Assembly (NCBI GenBank): GCA_945882005.1
Contig: CAMCWG010000040.1
Span: 1-13,990, forward strand
Source: Bordetella parapertussis
GTDB taxonomy: Bacteria > Pseudomonadota > Gammaproteobacteria > Burkholderiales > Burkholderiaceae_B
Direction: 5' to 3'
DNA: 13,990 bases
Shown here piece by piece: positions 6,672 through 13,990 of the stretch (position 1 is the stretch's first letter; the number at the start of each line of letters is the position of its first letter). A program made the position numbers and the translations under genes. The notes under the pieces were generated by a model. That model saw only the letters and a program-made list of their open reading frames with translations, was not told the DNA's origin and did no database searches.

Positions 6672-6691
6672 ACAGCTCTTTAAGGAGCTGT
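6672..6691. repeat. 7-bp inverted repeat upstream of the TRAP operon
   Basis: ACAGCTC (6672-6678) and GAGCTGT (6685-6691) form a perfect palindrome with a 6-base spacer. A -10-like TAGAAT follows at 6698-6703, so the palindrome would cover the -35 region. That layout suits a repressor or activator operator. The absence of T residues afterwards argues against a terminator. No convincing -35 was found. Confidence 0.45.
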
Positions 6692-6718
6692 GCTGTGTAG
6701 AATCAAGGGCTAGTTTTT

Positions 6719-6749
6719 GGCCGCGTAATCGTTTCCTCGCTGCGCGGCC
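6719..6749. repeat. GC-rich inverted repeat in the TRAP operon leader
   Basis: GGCCGCG (6719-6725) and CGCGGCC (6743-6749) are perfect 7-base complements separated by 17 bases, about 66 bases before the TAXI gene. It could fold in the leader RNA or bind a dimeric regulator. I do not recognise it as a known riboswitch. Confidence 0.45.
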
Positions 6750-6815
6750 TCATCAGGCAATGCAAACCCAGCAACTGTTCTGTGCTGAAAAACATCCGCT
6801 TTTTTTGGAGAGACC

Positions 6816-7769
6816 ATGAAAAACCTAACAAAATTTAGTCTATCAACTGTTGCACTATCAGCCTTGCTACTATCGGCCACGCCAGCCACGGCTCAACAGG
6901 TCACGATGATGACCGGGCCCCAAGGCGGCGTATGGGTACCACTCGGCGGAGCGCTAAAAGGCATGTGGGAAAAAGCCATTCCCGGCTTACAAGTGACTTC
7001 CTCGCCCGGCGCTGGTATTGCAAACGTTCGCGGCGTTGACGAGGGCAAGGTTCAACTTGGCTTTGGTAACTCGAGCAGCACAGTGGACGGTTTAGCTGGA
7101 CGTGCTCCGTTCCCCAAGAAAGTAACCAAAGTTTGCCAAATGGCCAACTTGTACCCACAGTTTTTCCAAGTCGTTGCTCTCCAATCAGCCAAAGTGAACT
7201 CTTTTGCTGATATCAAAGGTAAGTCGCTCGTCACGCAATCAAAAGGCAACACAGGTGAACTCTTGACGGACTTGATCCTCAAGGCAAATGACATGACCTA
7301 CAAGTCGTTGTCGAAAGTCAATTTCCAAGCCAGTTACACAGACGCTGTTTCGATGATGAAAGACGGTCACGCCCAAGTGTTTACTTTGGGAACCACATCA
7401 CCGGCCTCCGCTGTGATGGACTTGGCCAGTGGACGTGACGTGAACCTCGTACCAGTGGACGACAAGACCATGGCCTACATGAAAAACTTGAATCCTGGTT
7501 ACAACCGGTTGATTATCAAGGCAGGCACGTACCCGAAACAGACACAAGATGTCCCTGCGATCGGCTACCTGACCCACTTGATCGTTGCCTGCGACTTACC
7601 TGAGAAAGTTGTCTACGACATGGTTAAAACCATGGCGACAAACATTCCTTCAATGGTTGCCGTGAGCAAAGCGATGGAAGGCCTTACGCCAAAAGTGATG
7701 GCAACCGATATTGGTGTGCCACTGCACCCAGGTGCCGCGAAGTACTACAAGGAAGTTGGAGCACTATAA
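6816..7769 (+). CDS. TAXI family TRAP transporter periplasmic binding protein
   Basis: A 317-residue secreted protein with a signal peptide ending ATPATA|Q (cleavage after Ala26). The mature start GPQGGVWVPLGGALKG and then SSPGAGIANVRGVDEGKVQLGF follow the TAXI (TRAP-associated extracytoplasmic immunogenic) pattern. These proteins bind small organic anions or amino acids such as glutamate and deliver them to a TRAP permease, energised by an ion gradient rather than ATP. GGAGAG (6807-6812) closely precedes ATG 6816. It is the first gene of an operon, 39 bases before the fused permease that is its expected partner. The ligand cannot be read from the sequence. Confidence 0.93.
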   Translation: MKNLTKFSLSTVALSALLLSATPATAQQVTMMTGPQGGVWVPLGGALKGMWEKAIPGLQVTSSPGAGIANVRGVDEGKVQLGFGNSSSTVDGLAGRAPFPKKVTKVCQMANLYPQFFQVVALQSAKVNSFADIKGKSLVTQSKGNTGELLTDLILKANDMTYKSLSKVNFQASYTDAVSMMKDGHAQVFTLGTTSPASAVMDLASGRDVNLVPVDDKTMAYMKNLNPGYNRLIIKAGTYPKQTQDVPAIGYLTHLIVACDLPEKVVYDMVKTMATNIPSMVAVSKAMEGLTPKVMATDIGVPLHPGAAKYYKEVGAL

Positions 7770-7808
7770 ATACCCGCGGTAACGCTGCAAAAAAGGAACA
7801 CTCGCACC

Positions 7809-9698
7809 ATGCAACAGGTTATATCCGACGAAAGTATTGCTATTGATCCATCGTCAAAGGCACTGAAGACACTGATCACCATGCTCGCAGTGGCGATGTC
7901 GCTGTATCACATGTATGTTGCTGGCTTCGGTCCTCCCGAAGCTGTCATCTTTCGCGGAACGCACTTGATGTTTGCATTGGCGCTGGTGTTCCTGCTCTAC
8001 CCCTCGAGCCCGACGGGAGGCATCACAGCACGTTCCTACGACATGTTGCTTCTGGCCCTGGGGATCGCTGCGATCGCGCATATTTTCATTGACTATGAAA
8101 ATTTCACAAATCGCATCATATACATTGACGAATTGACCAAGACTGACCTGTTCTACTCGTTCGTCATGGTTCTCATCGTTCTAGAAGGCACTCGGCGCGT
8201 GATTGGCTGGGCGCTACCGGTGACAGCAATCCTTTTCGTTGCTTACACAGCATTTTTTACGCAAATTAAATTGCCTGTATTAATGGAGCAATTGTATTTT
8301 TCAACAGAAGGCATCTTTGGCTCGACGCTAGGTGTCTCTGCATCGTATGTCATGCTATTCGTGATCTTCGGTGCGTTCATGGAAAAAAGCGGTACAGGCC
8401 AGTTATTCATGGACTTCGCAATGTCCATCACAGGCAAATATGCCGGCGGCCCCGGTAAAGTAGCTGTGGTGAGTTCGTCCCTTTTTGGAACGGTATCTGG
8501 TAGTGCGGTCGCCAACGTAATGGTGGATGGCCCGATCACCATCCCACTCATGAAGCGAACTGGCTTTCGTCCATCGTTTGCCGCTGCAGTTGAGTCAGTC
8601 GCCTCGACTGGCGGACAGCTGATGCCGCCTGTGATGGGGGCAGCCGCCTTCGTCATGGCTGAATTTCTCGCTGTGCCGTATGCCCAAGTTGCCTTGTGGG
8701 CCGTCATACCTGCGTTGCTTTATTACGCATCTGTTTTCTTCGCAGTGCATTTTGAGGCGAAGCGATACAAACTTGCAGGCGTACCAGAAAGCGAACTCCC
8801 CAGATTTAAGCAGGTGATGCTGGAGCGTGGTCATCTGTTTATTCCAATTTTCATTATCTTATTTGGCCTATTTCTAGGTTTTTCAGCGCCGCTGTGTGCG
8901 CTCGTTGCGGCAATCTCTTGCTTGCCTGTCGCATTGATGCGCAAGCTGACCCGCGAAGGCATTACGTGGAAGACGGTGGTTCAAGCGCTAGAAGAAGGTG
9001 CGCGCAGCGCCTTGTCCGTCACGATGGCCTGCGCCTGCGCCGGCATCGTTATTGGTTGCGTAACAATCACGGGCCTAGGGATTGTTTTCACACAAATCGT
9101 GATTGAGCTTGCAAATAACTCTCTGTTTCTTGCTCTTCTGCTGACAGCCCTAGCCGGTATCGTGCTTGGTATGGGTATGCCAACAACACCTGCATACATC
9201 GTGATGGTTTCGCTCTTAGTGCCGGCCATTATCAAGCTCGGTGTTGAAGCTCCCTCCGCGCATATGTTTGCTTTATATTTTGCAATTCTATCCGCAATCA
9301 CTCCACCGGTAGCATTAGCGGTGTTTGCTGCCGCAGCGTTAGCCAAAGCGAACATGTGGGAGTCCGGATTCGCCGCGATGCGCGCTGCTGCGCCAGCCTA
9401 TATTGTCCCGTTCATGTTTGTGTATGAACCATCGCTACTTCTGATTTTTAAAGATGACACCTCCTGGATCACTTTAATGTGGTCGGTCGTCACAGCAATG
9501 ATTGGAGTGATCGCCCTTGCAGGGGGATTTTTTGGATGGCTCGTAGGCTATGCAACATTCACGCATCGCGTGCTGCTACTCATCGCAGCAGCTTGCCTCA
9601 TTAAGCCAGGCCTCATCACCGATGTGATTGGGTTTGGAATCATGGCAGCCGTAGCATTTTTACAATGGAACAACACAAAACGTGGTGTGGTTCATTAA
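7809..9698 (+). CDS. TRAP transporter fused permease (DctQ-DctM type)
   Basis: A 629-residue inner-membrane protein joining the small 4-helix DctQ-like part (about the first 190 residues) to the large DctM-like part, the form normally found with TAXI binding proteins. DctM hallmarks are present: SGSAVANVMVDGPITIPLMK from residue 230, GGQLMPPVMGAAAFVMAEF, GMGMPTTP (454-461) and SAITPPVALAVFAAAALAKA. It imports the ligand presented by the upstream TAXI protein, coupled to a sodium or proton gradient. A weak AGGAA lies about 12 bases before ATG 7809. The C-terminal part adds further membrane segments after the DctM core. The next gene starts 24 bases after its stop, so co-transcription is likely. 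Confidence 0.93.
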   Translation: MQQVISDESIAIDPSSKALKTLITMLAVAMSLYHMYVAGFGPPEAVIFRGTHLMFALALVFLLYPSSPTGGITARSYDMLLLALGIAAIAHIFIDYENFTNRIIYIDELTKTDLFYSFVMVLIVLEGTRRVIGWALPVTAILFVAYTAFFTQIKLPVLMEQLYFSTEGIFGSTLGVSASYVMLFVIFGAFMEKSGTGQLFMDFAMSITGKYAGGPGKVAVVSSSLFGTVSGSAVANVMVDGPITIPLMKRTGFRPSFAAAVESVASTGGQLMPPVMGAAAFVMAEFLAVPYAQVALWAVIPALLYYASVFFAVHFEAKRYKLAGVPESELPRFKQVMLERGHLFIPIFIILFGLFLGFSAPLCALVAAISCLPVALMRKLTREGITWKTVVQALEEGARSALSVTMACACAGIVIGCVTITGLGIVFTQIVIELANNSLFLALLLTALAGIVLGMGMPTTPAYIVMVSLLVPAIIKLGVEAPSAHMFALYFAILSAITPPVALAVFAAAALAKANMWESGFAAMRAAAPAYIVPFMFVYEPSLLLIFKDDTSWITLMWSVVTAMIGVIALAGGFFGWLVGYATFTHRVLLLIAAACLIKPGLITDVIGFGIMAAVAFLQWNNTKRGVVH

Positions 9699-9722
9699 TT
9701 AACGCCGGAACTGAGGATCATT

Positions 9723-10712
9723 ATGCAAATTCACAAACGAAAGATCATTGCTGCACTGTTAACAACGGCCGCAGCATCTCTAGGCCTCGTCAGCACGACG
9801 TATGCGCAAAGCGCATATCCGACCAAGGCAATTCGCCTGATTGTCCCCTTCACTCCAGGTGGAGTAACGGACACAAGCGCGCGTCTTATCGCGGATCAAA
9901 TGACAAAGCGCCTTGGCCAACAAGTTATCGTTGAAAACAAACCAGGCGCCTCGGGAAACATCGGTACGAGTCAAGTTGCACAAGCAGACCCAGATGGCTA
10001 CACCCTCTTGTTGGGCTTTGACGGCACAATGGTCATCAACCCACATGTCTTTGCATCGGTACCATTTGACGCAGTGAAGGACTTTGCACCAGTCGGGAAG
10101 ATCGGCGATGCGGATTTGATCATCGTGGCGCATCCTTCGGTTAAAGCCAACAACATCAAAGAACTGATTGCATTGTCAAAGTCTGAGCCTAACGGGCTGA
10201 ATTACGGCACATCTGGTCTGGGTAGCACACCGCACATTGCCGGTGAGACGCTCAATATTAAAACCGGCTCTAAGCTTGTACACGTACCCTACAAGGGTGG
10301 TGGCCAGGCCATGATTGATCTGCAAGGCGGCAATATCCCTCTGGTCTTCACAGCAGTCGCTGGCGCACTCCCGCATATCAAGGCAGGGCGAATCAAGGCG
10401 ATTGGTGTGCCAAGCGCCAAACGGTCACCATCACTGCCCGATACACAAACATTTATCGAAGCGGGCTTGCCTAACTTCCTGCTCGCTTCCTGGGTAGGCA
10501 TTTTGGCTCCAGCCAAGACTCCAGCGGCCGTCATCACGAAGCTGAACAGTACGTTAAATGATGTGCTGACTGATCCGGACGTCAAGAAACGCCTTGAGGT
10601 TTTAGGTATCACAGCCACACCCGGAACACCGAAAGCCTACGGCGATCAAATCAAAAATGATTTGGCGAGCTACGCGGCAGTCGTTAAAGCGGCAAATATC
10701 AAACCGCAATAA
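9723..10712 (+). CDS. Bug/TctC family periplasmic binding protein (in TRAP operon)
   Basis: A 329-residue secreted protein, the standard Bug family length, with cleavage predicted after TYA (Ala28). The family pattern is clear: PTKAIRLIVPFTPGG, then ENKPGASGNIGTSQVA and DPDGYTLLLG. Bug proteins bind carboxylates, amino acids or nicotinate-like ligands in the periplasm. Some serve TctAB permeases but many in Burkholderiales are orphans. No TctA or TctB gene lies here. GAGGA is 7 bases before ATG 9723. Its position 24 bases after a TRAP permease gives the operon two binding proteins from unrelated families. It may sense or deliver the same ligand, but this is inferred from location only. Confidence 0.93.
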   Translation: MQIHKRKIIAALLTTAAASLGLVSTTYAQSAYPTKAIRLIVPFTPGGVTDTSARLIADQMTKRLGQQVIVENKPGASGNIGTSQVAQADPDGYTLLLGFDGTMVINPHVFASVPFDAVKDFAPVGKIGDADLIIVAHPSVKANNIKELIALSKSEPNGLNYGTSGLGSTPHIAGETLNIKTGSKLVHVPYKGGGQAMIDLQGGNIPLVFTAVAGALPHIKAGRIKAIGVPSAKRSPSLPDTQTFIEAGLPNFLLASWVGILAPAKTPAAVITKLNSTLNDVLTDPDVKKRLEVLGITATPGTPKAYGDQIKNDLASYAAVVKAANIKPQ

Positions 10713-10724
10713 TCTTGCAACAAT

Positions 10725-10757
10725 AAAAGGCGTGTCTTCATGACACGCCTTTTTTTT
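10725..10757 (+). terminator. intrinsic terminator after the TRAP-Bug operon
   Basis: AAAAGGCGTGTC (10725-10736) and GACACGCCTTTT (10742-10753) form a perfect 12-base-pair stem with a 5-base loop. Eight T residues run from 10750 to 10757. It stands 13 bases after the Bug stop codon and ends 20 bases before the next start codon. Confidence 0.92.
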
Positions 10758-10777
10758 ATGAAAGTCTGGGAAGCATC

Positions 10778-11197
10778 ATGAATAAAGCAATGATTCACCT
10801 TTCAGTCCCCATCAAAGACATCGCGTCGACAATCAAGTTTTACGGTGAGATTCTTGAATGTAAGATTACGCGTCGCCAGGAAGATCGACTTGATATCGAT
10901 TTTTTCGGGCACCACCTCGTTGCACAATTATCAGAAGTCGAGGCGTCACACACCTCTATTACGATCGGACGTGGTAACTATCCCCTTAGGCACTACGGTG
11001 TGATTGTGACTCCGGCGATCTACGACAGAATGTTAACGAGACTGCGAGATGCAGAGGTTCCGTTTGCGATGGAACCAGACAGGATTTTTATAGGTACGCC
11101 CCGAGAGCAATCCGTATTTTTAGTTTTTGATTACTCGGGCAACGCGGTCGAGGTAAAAGGCTTACCCGACCCCTCTCAGGTTTTTACTGCGGTCTAA
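10778..11197 (+). CDS. VOC superfamily (glyoxalase/extradiol dioxygenase fold) protein
   Basis: A 139-residue protein with the paired beta-alpha-beta-beta-beta pattern of the vicinal oxygen chelate fold. IHLSVPIKD (6-14) begins module one, and RHYGVIV (71-77) begins module two. SVFLVFDYSGNAVEVKG (112-128) is the usual last strand ending in the metal-ligand Glu. Likely metal ligands are His7, His72 and Glu125. Single-unit VOC enzymes include lactoylglutathione lyases, dioxygenases and resistance proteins; the reaction here is unknown. GGGAAG (10768-10773) precedes ATG 10778. It follows the TRAP-Bug operon but lies beyond a strong terminator, and no separate promoter is visible in the 65-base gap. 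Expression may rely on read-through. Confidence 0.87.
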   Translation: MNKAMIHLSVPIKDIASTIKFYGEILECKITRRQEDRLDIDFFGHHLVAQLSEVEASHTSITIGRGNYPLRHYGVIVTPAIYDRMLTRLRDAEVPFAMEPDRIFIGTPREQSVFLVFDYSGNAVEVKGLPDPSQVFTAV

Positions 11198-11211
11198 GCT
11201 TGCGGCGAGTG

Positions 11212-11239
11212 GATGTGCCATGTGGGTACACGACACATC
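11212..11239. other. imperfect hairpin between convergent genes
   Basis: GATGTG (11212-11217) pairs with CACATC (11234-11239), with a small inner GTG/CAC pairing around GGTA. It lies between the ends of the convergent VOC and Bug genes and could weakly terminate both, but it has no T-tract. Confidence 0.3.
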
Positions 11240-11252
11240 TACACACAACGTA

Positions 11253-12242
11253 TTATTTAATTTTGATGGACCGGATTAAAGTCGTCCACTTCTCCTCATC
11301 ACGCTTGAGATTGGCTGTCACGACCTCAGGGCTAGAGGTCACAAGATCAATCCCGAGTTGATTGAGACGCTGACGTAATTCATTATCTGTCCCTAACTCG
11401 CGCATTGCTCCCGAAATACGTGCCTGAAGAGCCTTGTCCATCCCTGCGGGAGCAACAAGCGCTAACCAAAATGTTGCCTCAAAGTTTTTTATCCCGGCAG
11501 CCTCATTCATAGTTGGTAAGTTTGGCAACGTTGAAATGCGCTCAAGCGAAGTCACCGCCAAACCCTTTGTCTTGTCACTGGTTACAAAAGGGATAGCCTC
11601 GTTCGCTGCAGAAAACATCATCTGCACCTGGCCACCCAATAAGTCCTGTGCCGCAGGCATGCCGCCTTTGTAGTGCGCAACGACCATCTTCAAGCCAAAC
11701 TCACGGATAAAGTACTCGGCAGCAAGGTGATTAATCGAACCGACCCCGGATGTACCAATTGCATATTTGTCAGGATTCTTCTTAATTAACTCAATGAGTT
11801 CTTTGACGTTAGTAACCGGCAAACTCTTGTTGACCTGAAGCACAAAAGCCGAGCTCATCATCATGGAAAGCGGTGTGAAGCTCTCATAGGGCTTGTAGCT
11901 AACAGTGCCTTGCAGTGCTGGGTTAATCACGATCGAGACCGGAGCGGCATAAAGCGTATAGCCGTTCGGCTTTTGACCAGCGACGTAGGTACTGGCAACG
12001 GTCGAGGCCGCACCAGCCTTATTTTCGATCACCATATTTGCACCAAGTTTTTTTCCCAACGCAGCGGCGATCGTCCGGCTCGAGACATCGCTCACACCGC
12101 CCGCTGGGTAAGGCACAATAAACTTGACCGGCTCTTGTGGATAGCTCGTCGTCGACTGCGCTGTGGCCACTACGCTCGTCATCATCAAGCCTGAGCTAAC
12201 CACAATACCCAAGATCACCTTCAGGGGTCTATTCTTAATCAT
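11253..12242 (-). CDS. Bug/TctC family periplasmic binding protein (aldolase-linked)
   Basis: A second Bug protein. The open frame reaches ATG 12296, but that start lies inside the upstream aldolase gene and lacks a ribosome site. ATG 12242 has AAGGAG six bases before it and gives 329 residues, the usual Bug length. The signal peptide then ends ATA|Q (after Ala28). Family motifs are present: YPQEPVKFIVPYPAGG, VIENKAGAASTVASTYVAG and NGYTLYAAP. Like its plus-strand relative at 9723, it has no TctAB partner nearby. The gap to the aldolase-type gene is 20 bases, so the two are almost certainly one transcript, and the ligand may be a substrate or product of that enzyme (inference). Confidence 0.93.
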   Translation of the reverse strand: MIKNRPLKVILGIVVSSGLMMTSVVATAQSTTSYPQEPVKFIVPYPAGGVSDVSSRTIAAALGKKLGANMVIENKAGAASTVASTYVAGQKPNGYTLYAAPVSIVINPALQGTVSYKPYESFTPLSMMMSSAFVLQVNKSLPVTNVKELIELIKKNPDKYAIGTSGVGSINHLAAEYFIREFGLKMVVAHYKGGMPAAQDLLGGQVQMMFSAANEAIPFVTSDKTKGLAVTSLERISTLPNLPTMNEAAGIKNFEATFWLALVAPAGMDKALQARISGAMRELGTDNELRQRLNQLGIDLVTSSPEVVTANLKRDEEKWTTLIRSIKIK

Positions 12243-12248
12243 TGTCAT

Positions 12249-12254
12249 CTCCTT
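12249..12254 (-). promoter_or_regulatory. ribosome binding site deciding the Bug gene start
   Basis: AAGGAG on the minus strand lies six bases before ATG 12242. It sits too close to the ATG at 12248 (zero spacing) and far downstream of ATG 12296, so it selects 12242. Confidence 0.85.
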
Positions 12255-12262
12255 TTTTAGAT

Positions 12263-13378
12263 TTATAGCAATGCACCGCGTGCCGAGATTGGCCAAACGG
12301 CTTCTACTTTATTGCCTCGAATACAAATCACTTCGTCATATAAATTCACAGTTGGATCGCAATGGCCAGGAATCAACATCACTGCATCGCCCAGCTTAAT
12401 TGTCGAATCAGGAGTGAGCTCCAGCGCGCCGTGCTCATCGGACGCCTTCAAATACTTCGCGTCTTTGCGTTGCCAGACTGCAGGCATGCCGGAGTCCACG
12501 CTTGATGCCTTGAGGCCCGCATCAACGACCGCTCGATCGTTGGTTGGATGACTCAGGACTGCCGTCTTGATGAACAGGGCATGCTCAAACGGCAAATCCT
12601 GACCATCTCGCTGGTTGGCAGCATAGTCCCGATCCATAAAGATATAGGATCCGGCCTGCACCTCGTTAAAGACCTTCGAATCACGTTCAAGCATGACCGA
12701 GCCCGTGCCAGCGCCGGTGATACGTTCAACCTTGATGCCGACTTTCTCAATTGCCGCTTTGGTGGCAGTGGCTGTCGCGCACGTTGCAGCAATCGCGTCC
12801 TTACGTTCTTGAGGCAAACGGTAGTGTTGTGCACTACCGTGGTAGCACTGCAACCCCATAAAGTTCAAGTAAGGCGCCTGATCAATGAGTCGCGCAAGAG
12901 CCACCGTTTGATCGATCGAGTCGACCCCACAACGACCCATGCCCACATCAACTTCAATGTAGACGTCAATTTTTACTTTACGTGCCTCACTTGCCTGCGC
13001 GAGCGTACGAATTTGTTCTTCGTGATCAACTAGCACTCCTATCCGAGCGCGCGCTGCCAGGTCAAGGGCGTGGGAAACTTTTTTTGTACCGACCACCTGA
13101 TTAGTGATGAGCACGTCCTGCACCCCTGCGTCCACAAAGACTGCAGCTTCACTCACCTTTTGACAACAAATCCCAACCGCTCCATTTTTAATCTGCCGCA
13201 AGGCGATATCCGGGCATTTATGACTTTTGGCGTGCGGGCGGACTCGGACATCCGTACCTGCGAAAGCATCTTGTAGCCGCTTCATGTTGCGTTCAAACGC
13301 ATCTAGATCAAGAACGAGTGCCGGTGTATCAATTTGATCAAAGTGATCGCCAACGTGGGCGGCTTTCCAGGGAGACAT
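12263..13378 (-). CDS. PLP-dependent D-threonine / 3-hydroxy-D-aspartate aldolase-type enzyme
   Basis: A 371-residue cytoplasmic enzyme of the DSD1/D-threonine aldolase family: an alanine-racemase-like barrel that binds pyridoxal phosphate, then a C-terminal D-serine-dehydratase-like domain. IDTPALVLDLDAFERNM (16-32) opens the barrel. RPHAKSHKCP (47-56) carries the probable PLP lysine, Lys51. GAGTGS (near 215) fits the phosphate-binding loop. PGHCDPTVN (337-345) supplies the metal-binding His339 and Asp341. The H-x-D spacing resembles D-threonine and 3-hydroxy-D-aspartate aldolases, while eukaryotic-type D-serine dehydratases use H-x-C. Expected products would be glycine plus acetaldehyde or glyoxylate. 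It lies 57 bases after an ABC binding-protein gene and 20 before a Bug gene, suggesting a transport-plus-catabolism unit. Which D-beta-hydroxy amino acid is used remains open. Confidence 0.85.
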   Translation of the reverse strand: MSPWKAAHVGDHFDQIDTPALVLDLDAFERNMKRLQDAFAGTDVRVRPHAKSHKCPDIALRQIKNGAVGICCQKVSEAAVFVDAGVQDVLITNQVVGTKKVSHALDLAARARIGVLVDHEEQIRTLAQASEARKVKIDVYIEVDVGMGRCGVDSIDQTVALARLIDQAPYLNFMGLQCYHGSAQHYRLPQERKDAIAATCATATATKAAIEKVGIKVERITGAGTGSVMLERDSKVFNEVQAGSYIFMDRDYAANQRDGQDLPFEHALFIKTAVLSHPTNDRAVVDAGLKASSVDSGMPAVWQRKDAKYLKASDEHGALELTPDSTIKLGDAVMLIPGHCDPTVNLYDEVICIRGNKVEAVWPISARGALL

Positions 13379-13435
13379 AGTAAATTTCCGGTGTTAGTCA
13401 ATACGCATAGGTTCAGGCGCGACGGTATGTGAATT

Positions 13436-13990
13436 CTAGGATACTTCCTGAGAAAACTCTGCAATGCAATTTTCGTAGGCGGGATTACTGTCAATAAATC
13501 CCCCTTGGTGCATACTTAGCTTTAGTCGCTCGAAACCCACTCGCGAAATCGTCTTCTTACAAAACCATAATCCTGCCCTCTTGTATCGATCCATTGATTG
13601 AACAAGTATGTCGGTGGCTACATGTGGATAGAACGGTGCGACGAGCGCTGCAAGCTCCTGTCCAGTATGCGCCTCAATCCAAGGACCCATTAGTTCAACG
13701 GCGCGAATCATGGCTTCGAATAACGCCTTCTTTTGAGCAATGATTTTTCGGGTGGAAATGAATGTAGTGTAGGCGGTGGGGCCACGACTATTGGCCGCAT
13801 GCAACACCACACCGGCGCCGCTCGCGAGGGTCTGCGACACGAAGGGTTCAAAATACTGTGCGTAATCGATGGTGCCGGCGGCTAACGCCTCTAAGTTTTG
13901 ACCCATCGTCCGGTCACTATTTACCAAGAGCGAATCAACAGCAACTCCTGCATCCCGGAGGTCCTGCTGCAGACATAGCCAAGGCGTCGG
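13436..13990 (-). CDS. NMT1/THI5-like ABC transporter substrate-binding protein, partial (N-terminus beyond window)
   Basis: The frame is open from the right edge to a stop at 13436, giving 184 C-terminal residues. An apparent start at 13927 is only a TTG within the frame, as the protein continues upstream with PTPWLCLQQDLRDAG, a typical pattern of the family. GTIDYAQYFEPFVSQ follows the sequence style of NMT1/SsuA/TauA-like periplasmic proteins, which bind nitrate, sulfonates, taurine, thiamine precursors or aromatic acids. The ligand is not evident. No ATPase or permease partner is inside the window and they may lie to the right. The downstream aldolase-type gene is on the same strand after 57 bases, so co-transcription is possible. 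Confidence 0.8.
   Translation of the reverse strand, partial: PTPWLCLQQDLRDAGVAVDSLLVNSDRTMGQNLEALAAGTIDYAQYFEPFVSQTLASGAGVVLHAANSRGPTAYTTFISTRKIIAQKKALFEAMIRAVELMGPWIEAHTGQELAALVAPFYPHVATDILVQSMDRYKRAGLWFCKKTISRVGFERLKLSMHQGGFIDSNPAYENCIAEFSQEVS

Noticed and set aside
6619..6691. Intrinsic terminator for fbpC
   Set aside because: The hairpins at 6619-6633 and 6672-6691 have no T-tract after them, so I list them only as inverted repeats.
6719..6732. Sigma54 promoter upstream of the TAXI gene
   Set aside because: A GG at 6719 is present, but the GC expected ten bases later is absent.
10758..10781. Seven-codon leader frame overlapping the VOC start by ATGA
   Set aside because: Its ATG directly follows the terminator T-tract and has no ribosome site, and so short a frame is likely to occur by chance.
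12243..12296. Longer start for the minus-strand Bug gene at 12296 or 12248
   Set aside because: 12296 overlaps the aldolase gene and has no ribosome site; 12248 directly abuts the AAGGAG. ATG 12242 has correct spacing and gives the family length and signal peptide.
13436..13927. NMT1-like gene as a complete protein starting at 13927
   Set aside because: The codon there is TTG and the frame continues to the window edge with typical family sequence, so the gene is truncated by the window, not short.

Overview
The window looks like chromosomal DNA of a betaproteobacterium, most probably Burkholderiales and perhaps Alcaligenaceae-like. This is inferred from the two 'Bug' family periplasmic binding proteins, the TAXI-type TRAP system, the Fur-controlled FbpABC iron importer and a base composition that reads by eye as close to 50% G+C. 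No rRNA, tRNA, CRISPR array, insertion sequence or phage gene was recognised. Most of the DNA encodes periplasmic binding proteins and inner-membrane transporters.

Region 1 (1-1224): two tandem minus-strand YeeE/YedE half-transporters (the first is cut by the window edge) for a sulfur species such as thiosulfate, sulfide or polysulfide. The AT-rich upstream region carries a perfect FNR/ANR-type palindrome at 1059-1072. A -10-like hexamer sits in class II register toward the transporter genes, so low-oxygen control is likely.

Region 2 (1225-2675): a single plus-strand gene for a 457-residue soluble protein that I cannot assign to a family. It has its own sigma70-like promoter, codon use typical of a highly expressed gene, and a strong bidirectional terminator shared with the next cluster. 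It is the best candidate here for something undescribed.

Region 3 (2708-6612): a ferric-iron ABC importer with an unusual layout. The permease gene (fbpB) and binding-protein gene (fbpA) run on the minus strand. The ATPase gene (fbpC) diverges from fbpB on the plus strand. A near-perfect Fur box overlaps both the fbpB stop codon and the -35 of an internal promoter for fbpA.

Region 4 (6613-11197): a leader of about 200 bases with three inverted repeats, then a plus-strand transport operon: a TAXI binding protein, a fused TRAP permease, and a Bug/TctC binding protein lacking TctA/TctB partners. A strong intrinsic terminator follows, and a small VOC/glyoxalase-fold gene starts only about 20 bases after its T-tract.

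Region 5 (11253-13990): a minus-strand group read from the right edge: an NMT1/THI5-like ABC binding protein (5' end outside the window), a PLP-dependent D-threonine/3-hydroxy-D-aspartate aldolase-type enzyme, and a second Bug protein 20 bases downstream. The last two look translationally linked, suggesting uptake and cleavage of a beta-hydroxy-D-amino acid or a related compound, although the substrate is not proven.
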